Assembly: GCF_900177765.1 (NCBI RefSeq)
Contig: NZ_FXWI01000002.1
Span: forward strand, 744,001-808,000
Direction: 5' to 3'
Length of the DNA stretch: 64,000 nucleotides
Source: Agreia sp. VKM Ac-1783
GTDB taxonomy: Bacteria; Actinomycetota; Actinomycetes; Actinomycetales; Microbacteriaceae
Shown here: piece by piece, positions 17,849-27,201 of the stretch
Position numbering within the stretch: position 1 is the stretch's first letter
Layout: every line of letters starts with the position of its first letter
Notes under the pieces: generated by a model
Told to the model about the DNA's origin: nothing
Databases searched by the model: none
The model's input: only the letters and a program-made list of their open reading frames with translations
Program-made: the position numbers and the translations under genes

Positions 17849-19039
17849 ATGGCTCAGTCGCTGTCTCCCGCTCTCGCCCGCCGCGTCGCACTGGCCGCGC
17901 AGGGCTTCGGTCGTCCGTCCACAGACGTCGTCCCCGGCGTGCGCCAGATCGGCGCGTTGATCGACCGCCTCGGTCTTCTGCAGATCGATTCGGTCAACGT
18001 CTTCGAGCGAAGCCACTACCTGCCGGTCTTCGCCCGACTCGGCAGCTATGACAAAGCGCAGCTCGACCGCGTCACGTACTCGCCCCGCATCACCGAGTAC
18101 TGGGCGCACGAGGCGTCGTTCATTCCCGTCGACACGCTGCCTCTCCTGCGCTGGCGGCAGCAGGAGCATCGCGACCGCGCCGAGGCCGACGACGATTCGT
18201 GGTTTTCTGCGAACAGGCCGATGACCCAGTGGCTGCTCGCCGAGTTGGCCGCCAAGGGCCCGATGCGCGCGAGCGAGATCGAGCACGACTCGAACACGCG
18301 CAGCGGTTCGTGGTGGGGCTGGTCCGACGTCAAGCGGGGGCTCGAGACTCTCTTCCGTTGGGGCGATGTGGTCAGCGCGGGTCGAACCCGATTCGAGCGC
18401 GTCTACGCCCTGCCCGAGCAGGTGCTTCCCGCCGATATCCGCGACCTGCACGTTCCTCGCGACGAAGCGATGCGCCGCCTCGTCTCCATCTCTGCCCGGG
18501 CCCACGGCGTGGGCACGGCAGACGATATCGCCGACTATTTCCGTTTGAAGGCCGTCGACGCCGTTCCCGCCATCCGTCAGCTCGAAGAGGCGGGCGAGCT
18601 CGTGCCGGTCACGATCGACGCATGGGCGAAGCCCGCCTGGCTGCACCGCGACGCGCGACTGCCGCGTCGCATCGACGCCGCCGCGATTCTCTCTCCGTTC
18701 GACCCCGTGGTCTGGGCGCGGTCCAGAGCACTACGTCTCTTCGATTTCCATTACCGCATCGAGATCTACACACCAGAGCCCAAGCGGGTATTCGGCTACT
18801 ACGTGCTGCCGGTGCTCATCGACGACCGGGTCGTGGGCAGAGTCGACCTCAAGAACGATCGACAGGCGAGGGTGCTTCGGGTGCGCGCGGCGTGGGCCGA
18901 AGACGGCGCCCCCGACGAGACCGCGCCGCGCCTGGCGTCGGTCTTGCGTCAGACGATGCAGTGGCAGGGCCTCGACTCCATCGACGTGTCGCCGAAGGGC
19001 AATCTGTCAGCGGCGCTCGCCGCCGAGCTGGCGGACTAG
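17849..19039 (+). CDS. YcaQ/AlkX-type DNA glycosylase (HTH_42, DUF1006)
   Basis: 396-residue winged-helix protein of the AlkZ/YcaQ superfamily, which removes bulky N7-alkylated bases and unhooks interstrand crosslinks. The catalytic tripeptide appears as Q-I-D in LGLLQIDSVNVFERSHYLPVFARLG (residues about 45-70); AlkZ self-resistance enzymes have Q-x-Q, whereas YcaQ-type enzymes have Q-x-D. No antibiotic gene cluster is nearby, which fits a general repair role. The ATG is chosen because the upstream frame has no good start. Its stop overlaps the convergent htpX stop in the bases CTAG. Confidence 0.85.
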   Translation: MAQSLSPALARRVALAAQGFGRPSTDVVPGVRQIGALIDRLGLLQIDSVNVFERSHYLPVFARLGSYDKAQLDRVTYSPRITEYWAHEASFIPVDTLPLLRWRQQEHRDRAEADDDSWFSANRPMTQWLLAELAAKGPMRASEIEHDSNTRSGSWWGWSDVKRGLETLFRWGDVVSAGRTRFERVYALPEQVLPADIRDLHVPRDEAMRRLVSISARAHGVGTADDIADYFRLKAVDAVPAIRQLEEAGELVPVTIDAWAKPAWLHRDARLPRRIDAAAILSPFDPVVWARSRALRLFDFHYRIEIYTPEPKRVFGYYVLPVLIDDRVVGRVDLKNDRQARVLRVRAAWAEDGAPDETAPRLASVLRQTMQWQGLDSIDVSPKGNLSAALAAELAD

Positions 19040-19929
19040 AACTCGCCGCCGATCTTCTCCAGACGCGCGACACGGTCGACGATGGGCGGGTGCGTGCTGA
19101 ACAGGCGCGTGAGCATCCCCGGCTTGAGCGGGTCGGCGATCCACATGTGCGACATCGACGATGACTGTTTCTGCATGGGCCGCCCGTAGGCCGCCAGCTT
19201 CTCGAGGGCGCTGGCCAGAGCATCCGGATGCCGCGTGGTGAGCGCTCCTGTCGCGTCGGCGAGATACTCGCGCTGGCGCGACACCGCCGCCTGAACGAGC
19301 CCGGCCACGAGCGGCGCGACGAGCATGGCGACAAGCCCCAGAACGAGGACGATGGGATTGCCACCGCCTCCGCCGTTGCTGTTGTTGTTACGGCCTCCGC
19401 CGAAGAAGGCGAAGCGCAGGAACATGTCGGCGATGAAGCCCACGGCCACGACGAGGCCGAAAACGATCATCGACACCCTGATGTCGTAATTGCGAACGTG
19501 GCCCAGTTCATGCGCCATCACGCCCTCGAGCTCGGCGTCGGTCATGATGTCGAGCAGCCCGGTGGTAGCTGCCACACTGGCATGCTGCGGGTCACGCCCC
19601 GTCGCGAACGCATTGGGTGCGGGATCGGGCACGATGTACACGGCCGGCATCGGCGTGCCCGTGGTGATCGAGAGGTTCTCGACGATGCGCCAGAGGCGAG
19701 GATTGTCGGCCTTCTCGATGCGCACGGCACCGCTCGACATGATCGCTTGGCTGCTGGCGAAGAAGTACTGGAAGAGCGCGTAAGCGATGGCGGCGACCAC
19801 CGTGATGATCACGATCGTCGTGTTCTGGTAGATCGCGCTGGCCAGGTACCCCAGACCTCCGATGATGCCCAAGAAGATGAGGATGATGAAGACGGTGTTG
19901 CGTTTGTTCTTGGCTATCGCCCGATACAT
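19036..19929 (-). CDS. htpX: HtpX-family M48 zinc metalloprotease
   Basis: 297-residue membrane protease for quality control of membrane proteins. Two N-terminal helices (residues 12-33 and 37-58), then the zinc motif HELGH at 140-144 and a third-ligand region EYLADATGA. A glycine/asparagine-rich loop (NNNSNGGGGGN) lies between the later helices. Located 18 bases downstream of lemA, a common pairing. Confidence 0.9.
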   Translation of the reverse strand: MYRAIAKNKRNTVFIILIFLGIIGGLGYLASAIYQNTTIVIITVVAAIAYALFQYFFASSQAIMSSGAVRIEKADNPRLWRIVENLSITTGTPMPAVYIVPDPAPNAFATGRDPQHASVAATTGLLDIMTDAELEGVMAHELGHVRNYDIRVSMIVFGLVVAVGFIADMFLRFAFFGGGRNNNSNGGGGGNPIVLVLGLVAMLVAPLVAGLVQAAVSRQREYLADATGALTTRHPDALASALEKLAAYGRPMQKQSSSMSHMWIADPLKPGMLTRLFSTHPPIVDRVARLEKIGGEF

Positions 19930-19947
19930 TCAGCCCTCGCCCCGAGG

Positions 19948-20514
19948 CTAGAACTGCACGCGCGGCGGCTCTGCGATGGCGGCGAGGTCGGCCACCTCGA
20001 AGAAGTCGCGCTCGGTGAAACCGAGCCTCTTGGCGAAGATGTTGTTCGGAAAGACGCGGATCTTCGTGTTGAGTTCGCGTACGCCACCGTTGTAGAAACG
20101 GCGCGACGCCTGCACCTTGTCTTCGGTGTCGACGAGTTCGGCCTGCAGCTGCAGGAAGTTCTGGCTGGCCTGGAGCTGAGGGTAGGCCTCGGCGACAGCG
20201 AAGATGCTCTTGAGTGCCGTCTGCATGTGGGTTTCCGCGACGGACGCGTCGACCGGGCCCTGCGCCTGCAGTGTCTCGGCCCGCGCGGCCGTGACCGCCT
20301 CGAAGACGCCCTTCTCATGCGCGGCGTATCCCTTGACGCTCTCGATGAGGTTGGGAATGAGATCGGCACGGCGCTTCAGCTGAACCGTGATGTCGCTCCA
20401 GGCCTCGTCGACGCGTACCTTCAGCGTCACGAGCGAGTTGTACGTGGCCCACAGGTAGATACCGATGATGGCTACGAGAACAACGACGACGATTACCGGG
20501 ATAAGCCATTCCAT
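19948..20514 (-). CDS. lemA: LemA family protein
   Basis: 188 residues. One N-terminal helix (LIPVIVVVVLVAIIGIYLWATYNSLV) followed by a long helical bundle with the family block VRVDEAWSDITVQLKRRADLIPNLIESVKGYA and the terminal FFEVADLAAIAEPPRVQF. Forms an operon with htpX. The biochemical role is unknown; LemA proteins often accompany M48 proteases. A TATAGT hexamer lies eight bases before the ATG. Confidence 0.92.
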   Translation of the reverse strand: MEWLIPVIVVVVLVAIIGIYLWATYNSLVTLKVRVDEAWSDITVQLKRRADLIPNLIESVKGYAAHEKGVFEAVTAARAETLQAQGPVDASVAETHMQTALKSIFAVAEAYPQLQASQNFLQLQAELVDTEDKVQASRRFYNGGVRELNTKIRVFPNNIFAKRLGFTERDFFEVADLAAIAEPPRVQF

Positions 20515-20600
20515 AGCGTTTACTATAAGCCAGCGCTCAGCAGACCCCGTTCTCTGTGGAGCAAGCTCTCAGAGACTGAGCGGGCGCACGAGGATCGCGT

Positions 20601-21314
20601 CTACCTGTGCGGGAGAGCCGCCACCGCGCGCACCGTCTCGGCGATCACCATAGGCTCAGCGAGCACCCTGAAGTGGCCGCTCAGAGGCAGCGCGATGTTG
20701 GTCGCGCCCGCCAGTTCGCTGCCACTCGGGATATGAGTGTCGTAGTAGGGGTAGATCGAGACGATGTGCTCGTTGATCATCTTCTCGGCCGCGAGGGTGG
20801 CGATGCTGCCCTGGCCCGGAGCGAACTCGCGGAGCGGCTTGGTGAGCGGCAGTCTCGAGAGGCTGGAGCCCTGAAACGGCGATGCGATCGCGACGACCCC
20901 AGCGACGCGCCCATCCGGATCGTCGAAGGCGAGCACATGCTTGCCGATCAGACCGCCCTTGCTGTGCGCCACGATGACCGCATCGCTGAGATCACGCTCG
21001 CGCAGAAGCGCCCCTGCGAGACGAGCGGCTTGGGGAATCGGGATGCTATTGCGCTGCAGTTCCGGAACGATGAAGCACGGATGGCCGTGTTCGTTGAGTG
21101 CCTGAGCGACCGGAAGTAGATACTCCCAGCGCTCGTAGACGCCGGGAACGAGGAGAACAGGGCGCTCGTGCCCCGTCTCGAACGGAACAGGGTCGGTCCG
21201 CGCACGAGCACTCCGACTCTCTGCCCGCAGCGCATACGCATAGTCGCCGAGCCAGATTCCCGCGCGACCGCGAAGCGACCGGGGTGCTCTGATGCGGGGA
21301 GCCATGCCCGCCAT
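20601..21314 (-). CDS. alpha/beta hydrolase (lipase/esterase-like)
   Basis: 237 residues. Begins the fold at RPVLLVPGVYERWEYLLPVAQAL and shows the nucleophile elbow VAHSKGG, with the catalytic histidine probably in LSGHFRVL near residue 214. The form resembles class 2 lipase/PGAP1-like hydrolases acting on lipids or esters. No signal peptide is seen, so cytoplasmic. An alternative ATG lies three codons in (21305). No operon partners. Confidence 0.78.
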   Translation of the reverse strand: MAGMAPRIRAPRSLRGRAGIWLGDYAYALRAESRSARARTDPVPFETGHERPVLLVPGVYERWEYLLPVAQALNEHGHPCFIVPELQRNSIPIPQAARLAGALLRERDLSDAVIVAHSKGGLIGKHVLAFDDPDGRVAGVVAIASPFQGSSLSRLPLTKPLREFAPGQGSIATLAAEKMINEHIVSIYPYYDTHIPSGSELAGATNIALPLSGHFRVLAEPMVIAETVRAVAALPHR

Positions 21315-21323
21315 CCTAGGCGC

Positions 21324-22766
21324 CTAGCGTCTGCGATCCCCCGCGAGCGCCTGCATCCAGCGGAACGAATCCTTCGGCGTTCGCTCTTGGGTTGCGAAGT
21401 CGACGTGCACGAGCCCGAACCGCTGGCTGTACCCCGCCGCCCACTCGAAGTTGTCGAGCAGAGTCCAGACGAAATAGCCCCTCAGGTCGACGGATTCGGC
21501 GATACCGCCCGGCGCGGTCGAGTGCAGAGCCGCCTCAAGATGGCGAGCGAGATAGTCGATGCGCCTGGGATCGGAGACGACCCGTTCGCCGGTGCGCTCG
21601 TCGAGAAGGAGCGACTCCGGGAAGCTCGCTCCCCCCTCGGTGATGAAGACGGGCGGAAGCGCCGAACCGTAGCGCTCGACCATCTCCCCCAGTGTCGTCT
21701 CGAGAAACTCCGGCGCGACCGGCCAGCCGAAACCCGTGCTGGGAAACTCGGGCCAGGGCGCGAGGTGGAAAGGCAGCGATGCCATGGCCTCGGACTCCCC
21801 ATCGGGCGCGACCGCACGGCCGGCGCCCGCGGCGATACGCGTGGGGAAGTAGTAGTTGAGGCCGTAGAAATCGATGGGCTGCGAGATGATCGCGAGATCG
21901 CGCGAGTCGACCTCGATCAGCGGCGCGAACACCGACGCGAAGTCGTCGAGCGGCTCGGTATAGTGCCCGAGCAGCACGGGGTCGGCGAAGATGCGGTTGT
22001 GCAGCGCGTCGAACAGCCACGCGAAGGCGGTGTCGTCGTCGGACGACGTCGCCGGCGTCGTGGGGGTGTGCACGTTCGTGATGCCGACGGCGCCTGCGAC
22101 ATCCGCTCCCCGCAGACCCTCGACGGCGTAGCCGTGACCGAGAAGCAGGTTGTGGGCCACCGGAAGCGCGTCGAACAGCAGGGTCTCCCCCGGAGCATGG
22201 ATTCCCAACGCGTAGCCGTTGAGCATCACTGTGGCCGGCTCGTTGATCGTGACCCAGCGATCGACGCGGTCGCCGAACCGCTCGCCCAGCAGAAAGGCGA
22301 GCTCGCCCAGACGGCGTGCGGTGTCGCGTGATCTCCACCCGCCGGCCAGTTCGAGTGGCGTGTCCCAGTGGAACAGCGTCGCCATCGGGCTGATGCCGTC
22401 GGCGAGCAACCGATCGAGAAGACGGTCGTAGAACGCGACGCCGTGTTCGTTCAGTCGACCCGAGCCGCCCGGCTGAACCCGCGGCCACGAGATCGAGAAG
22501 CGATAGGCATCCACCCCCAGATCGCGCACCAGGTCGAGGTCGTCGCCGAGTCGGTGGATGTGGTCGGTCGCGACATCCGCGGTCGCCGCGCCGCGAATAC
22601 GGCCGGCCTGGTGGGTGAAGACGTCCCACGTCGAAGCCCCGCGCCCGCCCTCGCGGGTGGCGCCCTCGATCTGGAAGGCGCTCGTCGCGACGCCCAGCAC
22701 GAAGTCGCGGGGCAGCTCGGCGGCGAGGGTCTCGGCGCTGGGGAACCGCGTGGCTCTGCTCGTCAT
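21324..22766 (-). CDS. GH1 beta-glucosidase
   Basis: 480-residue retaining glycoside hydrolase family 1 enzyme, cytosolic. Acid/base Glu 176 in the TINEPATV motif; nucleophile Glu 377 in FITEGG (usually ITENG, so the Asn is replaced by Gly). Early FVLGVATSAFQIEGA and late GYFVWTLLDNFEWAAGYSQRFGL are hallmark segments. The ATG at 22766 overlaps the stop of the FAD oxidase gene by four bases. As last gene of a TetR-MFS-PLP enzyme-oxidase operon, it probably hydrolyses an imported beta-glucoside. Confidence 0.92.
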   Translation of the reverse strand: MTSRATRFPSAETLAAELPRDFVLGVATSAFQIEGATREGGRGASTWDVFTHQAGRIRGAATADVATDHIHRLGDDLDLVRDLGVDAYRFSISWPRVQPGGSGRLNEHGVAFYDRLLDRLLADGISPMATLFHWDTPLELAGGWRSRDTARRLGELAFLLGERFGDRVDRWVTINEPATVMLNGYALGIHAPGETLLFDALPVAHNLLLGHGYAVEGLRGADVAGAVGITNVHTPTTPATSSDDDTAFAWLFDALHNRIFADPVLLGHYTEPLDDFASVFAPLIEVDSRDLAIISQPIDFYGLNYYFPTRIAAGAGRAVAPDGESEAMASLPFHLAPWPEFPSTGFGWPVAPEFLETTLGEMVERYGSALPPVFITEGGASFPESLLLDERTGERVVSDPRRIDYLARHLEAALHSTAPGGIAESVDLRGYFVWTLLDNFEWAAGYSQRFGLVHVDFATQERTPKDSFRWMQALAGDRRR

Positions 22767-24097
22767 TCTCCGAGTACTCGATTCAGGTAGGGGTTCGCGA
22801 AGACGCGCTGGGGATCGAGTCGATCGCGCACGGCGAGAAAGTCGTCGAAGTGCGGATACATCGCACGCAGATCGTCTGACTGCCTCGTATGCATCTTGCC
22901 CCAGTGCGGGCGTCCTTCGTAGCCGAGCATGATCTGCTCGACCGCCGCAAAGTACTCCGTGGGATCTTCTCGGTAGTAGCGATGCACCGCGATGTAGCCG
23001 CTGTCTCTGCCGTGCGCGGTCGACATCCACAGGTCGTCACCCCGGGCGAAGCGCACCTCGATGGGAAACGAGATGCGCCATCCGCGGTCGGCGATGAGCT
23101 TCATGACGTCGCGGAGCGCGTCGGGCACGGCCTCTGCGGGGATCGCGTATTCCATCTCGCGAAAGCGCACGGTGCGCCTCGTGGCGAAGACGCGGTGCGA
23201 GCGGTCGGTGAACTCGCGGTTGCCCATCAGACGTTCGGCCAATCCGTTGACACGCGGAACGATCGCGGGGGCCGCGACGGCAGCGGCACAGGTCGCCCGG
23301 TAGACACCGTTGGTCAGAGCCACGTCTTCGAACCAGTGCGCCAGGGGTTTCAGCGGAGCGAGTCTCGCAGTCGCCGGCAGCCGGGTATTCGTCTTGGAGA
23401 CAGCGGTACGCGTGTGAGGGAACCAGTAGAACTCGAAATGATCACTCGAGCGCACGCGATCCGCGAGCGAACCCTCGCCGCCGGGTTCGGCGTCGAGCAG
23501 CATATCTAACGGAAGAGGGCGCTCGCGGGCGTGCAACACGAAGCAGTCGACGCACTGCAGAGTGACCTCGACGAGGATGCCCAGGGCGCCGAGCCCCAGG
23601 GCGACGGCGGGGAGAAGCTCGGAGTTCTCGGTCTCGGAGATGCGCAGCAGGCTGCCGTCGCCCGTGACGATGACGGCTCCCCGCACCTGGCCGGCGATGC
23701 CGGTGAAGTCAGCGCCCGTGCCATGGGTTCCCGTCGAGATCGCGCCGCTGATGCTCTGTCGGTCGATGTCGCCGAGGTTGGGCATCGCCAGGCCGAGAGG
23801 CTCGATGAGGGCCGGGATGTCGAAGAGTCGGGTGCCCGCCGCCAGCGTCACCCGCTTGCGCTCGGCGTCGACTCCGATGAGGCCGGTGAGCGCGGTCAGG
23901 TCGAGTTGCACGCCGGGAGCGACGGCGATGCCGGTGAAACTGTGGCCCGCTCCCACGGCTTTGATCGGCATTCCCGAGCGCGCCGCGGCGACGACGGCTC
24001 GCTGCACGGCTCCGGCGCTCGTCGGACGCTCGACGCGGCGTGGGCGTACCTCTTCTGTGCGGCTCCAATTGCGCCAGACGGCGCCGCTCGCGGTCAC
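22763..24097 (-). CDS. FAD-linked oxidase, D-arabinono-1,4-lactone / alditol oxidase family
   Basis: 444 residues. The N-terminal PCMH FAD domain has GAGHSFTG with His 52, the expected covalent FAD attachment site. The C-terminal ALO domain ends with GYEGRPHWGKMHTRQ, the HWGK motif of aldonolactone and alditol oxidases. Such enzymes oxidise sugar lactones or polyols with oxygen, giving H2O2. Coupled by ATGA overlaps to genes on both sides. The substrate may be released or modified by the neighbouring beta-glucosidase; that link is inferred. Confidence 0.87.
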   Translation of the reverse strand: MTASGAVWRNWSRTEEVRPRRVERPTSAGAVQRAVVAAARSGMPIKAVGAGHSFTGIAVAPGVQLDLTALTGLIGVDAERKRVTLAAGTRLFDIPALIEPLGLAMPNLGDIDRQSISGAISTGTHGTGADFTGIAGQVRGAVIVTGDGSLLRISETENSELLPAVALGLGALGILVEVTLQCVDCFVLHARERPLPLDMLLDAEPGGEGSLADRVRSSDHFEFYWFPHTRTAVSKTNTRLPATARLAPLKPLAHWFEDVALTNGVYRATCAAAVAAPAIVPRVNGLAERLMGNREFTDRSHRVFATRRTVRFREMEYAIPAEAVPDALRDVMKLIADRGWRISFPIEVRFARGDDLWMSTAHGRDSGYIAVHRYYREDPTEYFAAVEQIMLGYEGRPHWGKMHTRQSDDLRAMYPHFDDFLAVRDRLDPQRVFANPYLNRVLGE

Positions 24098-25326
24098 AGG
24101 AAGGACTTCCCTTCGCCTCGGTAGCTCGGAACCATGGCCATCACCTCGTCGCCCGAGACGATCGCGACCTCGGCGACGTGTTCGGCGAGCTCGCCCGACT
24201 TCGTGTGTCGCAACCAGGCCCGATCACCGATGCGCAGATCGGCCGCGAGCGCGCCGGAGACCGGAGACTGCACCTCTCCCGCCATCTCGCGCGCCTGCAA
24301 TTCGAGGCCCTGGGGCCAGACGATCTCGGGGGTGCGGTCTTTCTGCGGGGGTCCGGATGCGATCCAGCCGCCGCCGAGGAGCGTCGCCATGCGAGGCGTC
24401 GGCTTGCGGACGACGGACAGGGCGAAGGCCGCCGCCGGAGCCGGCTTGAACCGGGAGTAGGTGTCGAAGAGGTGCCCGCCCAGCAGGCCGGAGCCCGCGG
24501 CGATCTCCGTCACCGACGCATCCGCCGACGTGCTCTCGAGCGACCCCGTGCCACCGCCGTTCACGAACTCGAGCGGATTGACGTGCCCGACGGCCTCGAC
24601 GATGGCGCCCCGCCTGTCGGTGAGCTCGGCCACCGACTGCTTCTGCATCCAATCCAGCACGACCGCACGCGCAGGATTGCCCTTCGGCCGGTTTCCGACC
24701 CCGGCGATCTGGGCCTCGTACCCCATGATTCCCACCAGCGTGAAGCCGCGGCGTCGAGCCACCGCCTCGGCGATACGCCGCGCCTCGGCGACCTCTCGCA
24801 CGGGCGAGCGCCAGACGCCAACGTGGCCGAGGGCTTTCGTGACGAAAGACATGTCGATCTCGAGGCACAGCCGCAGGTTCTCGCGTGTGCCCGGAGGCGC
24901 GACCTCGTCGATGAAGTCGAGGTGGTCGAGGCTGTCGATCATCAGGGTGACCCGGGCGGACAGCTCTGGGCTGGAGGCAAGCTCGCGAATCGCCGTCACA
25001 TCGACGCTCGGATAGCCCACGACGACGTCGTCGACGGTCTCGGCCAGCCAGAGAGCTTCGGGAAGGGTGTAGGCGAGGATCCCCGCGTAGCCGTCGAGAG
25101 CCAGCACGGCGTCGACGAGCGACCGGATGCGCACCGACTTGGATGCGACACGAATCGTCTTTCCGGCGGCCCGGTCGGTCATGTCGAAGGCGTTGTGGGC
25201 GAACGCTTCGAGGCTGACCGCGGCGAGCGGGGTCTCGAGATGCGCCGTGGCCGCATCGAGACGAGGCCACCACGTCGAGGGAGTGCGCCAGGGCTCTGCC
25301 GTGGAGCGGAGAAGAGGGGGGATCAT
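24094..25326 (-). CDS. DSD1-like PLP enzyme (alanine racemase N-domain; amino acid deaminase/aldolase)
   Basis: 410-residue fold-type III PLP protein. PLP lysine predicted at residue 63 in RVASKSVRIRSL; the barrel ends near LEFVNGGGTGSLEST, the phosphate-binding region. The C-terminal domain carries the D-serine dehydratase/D-threonine aldolase-type pattern ending GDRAWLRHTKSGELAEHVAEV, and the metal-site residues of that family lie there. The reaction is not certain: D-threonine aldolase, D-serine dehydratase and related activities all use this architecture. It is three bases from the MFS start-side gene and coupled to the FAD oxidase. Confidence 0.8.
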   Translation of the reverse strand: MIPPLLRSTAEPWRTPSTWWPRLDAATAHLETPLAAVSLEAFAHNAFDMTDRAAGKTIRVASKSVRIRSLVDAVLALDGYAGILAYTLPEALWLAETVDDVVVGYPSVDVTAIRELASSPELSARVTLMIDSLDHLDFIDEVAPPGTRENLRLCLEIDMSFVTKALGHVGVWRSPVREVAEARRIAEAVARRRGFTLVGIMGYEAQIAGVGNRPKGNPARAVVLDWMQKQSVAELTDRRGAIVEAVGHVNPLEFVNGGGTGSLESTSADASVTEIAAGSGLLGGHLFDTYSRFKPAPAAAFALSVVRKPTPRMATLLGGGWIASGPPQKDRTPEIVWPQGLELQAREMAGEVQSPVSGALAADLRIGDRAWLRHTKSGELAEHVAEVAIVSGDEVMAMVPSYRGEGKSFL

Positions 25327-25329
25327 GGG

Positions 25330-26592
25330 CTACCTCACAGATCTGATGCGGGCGACGGCCAGTGCGCCGCCGAAGGCGAAGAGGGCAGAGAGAATGAAGA
25401 GGCCTTGGAAGCCTCCGAGCCAGGCGACCACGGCAGCACCGAGCAGGGGTGCCATCGCCTGGGGCACGGCGGTGGCGATGTTCATGATGCCGAGGTCTTT
25501 TCCGCGGGTCGCCGGGTCGGGAAGCACCTGGGTCGCGAGCGCCTGATCGACGCTGAGAAAGCATCCGTAGCCCGCGCCCAGCAGGCCGGCCGCCACCATG
25601 GCCACCGAGAGCTCGGGCACGAACGCCAGAAGGAGCGCGGCGACCGCCTGGAGCGATGACGAGACGAAGACGAAGACGCGGCGTCTGCCGAGCCTGTCGC
25701 TGAGCGCCCCGGCTCCTAGAGAGGAGAGCACGACGAAGACCATGTAGATCATCGTCAAGACGATCAGGTCGTCTTCGGCGTTCTTGTCATCCAGTCCGTA
25801 CATCAGAAAGTAGAGCAGCAGAGTCGTGCCGAGCGCGTTGCCCGTGTTCACCAGCACGCGGCCGAGCAGGGTCCACCCGAAGTCCGGATAGCGCCGGGGG
25901 CTGATCCACAGCTCGTCGAGCAGCCGTCCGCGAGGAATGCGTCGGGCTGCCTCGACCGTCAAGACCTGATCGCGCCCGAAGATCAGAAACGGAGCAACCA
26001 GGACGATGAGCAGCACCGCCATCGCGGCATAGCCGGCGAACTGACCCGTGAAGAGCGTGACGACCAGAACGAGGCCGAGGATCGTACCGATGGCCTGCGG
26101 GGCCGAGATCCAGCCAGACACGAAACCGCGCTGCCCGACAGGGACTCTGTCCGAGATGGTCGCGGTGAGGGCCGCGGTGAGCATGCAGAACCCGATGATC
26201 GCCAGGGTCCAGCAGACGCCTATGCCGACGAAGCCCTCCTGCAGACCCAGAAGGAGCAGCGAGAGGGCGAACAGTCCCGCTCCCGCAGCGATCCAGGGGC
26301 GCCTGCGCCCGAAGCGCGAGGTCGTGCGATCCGACAGGAGTCCGGTGACGGGAAAGGTGATGAATGCCGCCACGCCCGCGATTCCCGAGATGACGCCGAA
26401 GGCGACGACGTTGTCGACCCAGGTCGCTGCGCCCAGGCGTTGCTCGATCTGCACGGGCAGCAGCAGCTGCACCGGGGTGAGCTGCGCCATCCACACGCCG
26501 AGCCAGGCTGCCGCGAAGAGTGCGATCCAACCACCCCCGACCCGGCGCACCGGCTCGGCGAACACGCTCGCGGCGGCATCCGTCGTGCTCAT
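25330..26592 (-). CDS. MFS transporter in the beta-glucosidase operon
   Basis: 420-residue 12-helix carrier. Loop 2-3 reads TGLLSDRTTSRFGRRRPWI and the half-repeat ALSDRLGRRRVFVFVSS. Clear relative of the carrier at 7049-8383. The ATG at 26592 overlaps the TetR stop by four bases; the longer open frame to 27315 lies over the TetR gene and is not used. Probably imports the glycoside processed by the downstream enzymes. Confidence 0.87.
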   Translation of the reverse strand: MSTTDAAASVFAEPVRRVGGGWIALFAAAWLGVWMAQLTPVQLLLPVQIEQRLGAATWVDNVVAFGVISGIAGVAAFITFPVTGLLSDRTTSRFGRRRPWIAAGAGLFALSLLLLGLQEGFVGIGVCWTLAIIGFCMLTAALTATISDRVPVGQRGFVSGWISAPQAIGTILGLVLVVTLFTGQFAGYAAMAVLLIVLVAPFLIFGRDQVLTVEAARRIPRGRLLDELWISPRRYPDFGWTLLGRVLVNTGNALGTTLLLYFLMYGLDDKNAEDDLIVLTMIYMVFVVLSSLGAGALSDRLGRRRVFVFVSSSLQAVAALLLAFVPELSVAMVAAGLLGAGYGCFLSVDQALATQVLPDPATRGKDLGIMNIATAVPQAMAPLLGAAVVAWLGGFQGLFILSALFAFGGALAVARIRSVR

Positions 26593-27185
26593 GCGGCGAC
26601 CGCCAACCCGACGACGGAGTCGGCCGCGAAATCGAGCGCTCGCGCTGCCGCGGCGTCGTCGCGGGTCACCAGCCACGACATCGTGACGCCGTCGGTGACC
26701 ACCACGAGGATGCGAGCTATCTCGTCGACGGGGATCGTCCAGGTCATGTTCCAGCGCTCGGCCGCCGTCGCGAGGGCGTCTTGGGCCAGCGCGTGATATC
26801 GCTCGTACTGTCTCGAGGCCACGACCTCGAGAGACGGGGATCTCAGGGCGTACTGGGTGAGCTCGAGCATGGCCTTCTCCCTCTGCGGATCGGAGCGCAA
26901 GTGCTGCAGGTAGCGTTCGAGACCGAGCCGCACAGTGTCTCGAAAGGTCTCTCCCGGGGTGAGGGGTGGGAGCATGGCACGCCGTTCGGCTTCGACGACG
27001 ACGCTGACCAACTCGGCCATCAACGCGTCTCGCGACTCGAAGGCGTAGTGAAAGCTGGCCAGGGCCATTCCCGCCTCCTGGCAGATGGCTCGCACACTCG
27101 CCGCTCCGACCCCACGGGCGGCGACCACCCTGAAGGCAGCGGCGACGAGCTCGACGCGACGCTCCTGTGCCGACATCCTGGGCAT
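26589..27185 (-). CDS. TetR family transcriptional regulator heading the GH1 operon
   Basis: 198 residues. N-terminal HTH: ERRVELVAAAFRVVAARGVGAASVRAICQEAGMALASFHYAFESRDAL. C-terminal effector domain is helical. AAGGAG lies seven bases before the ATG. First gene of the five-gene operon and coupled to the MFS gene, so it regulates its own operon, most likely through the 24-bp palindrome upstream of its start. Confidence 0.88.
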   Translation of the reverse strand: MPRMSAQERRVELVAAAFRVVAARGVGAASVRAICQEAGMALASFHYAFESRDALMAELVSVVVEAERRAMLPPLTPGETFRDTVRLGLERYLQHLRSDPQREKAMLELTQYALRSPSLEVVASRQYERYHALAQDALATAAERWNMTWTIPVDEIARILVVVTDGVTMSWLVTRDDAAAARALDFAADSVVGLAVAA

Positions 27186-27201
27186 CGTTTCGCTCCTTCG
27201 C

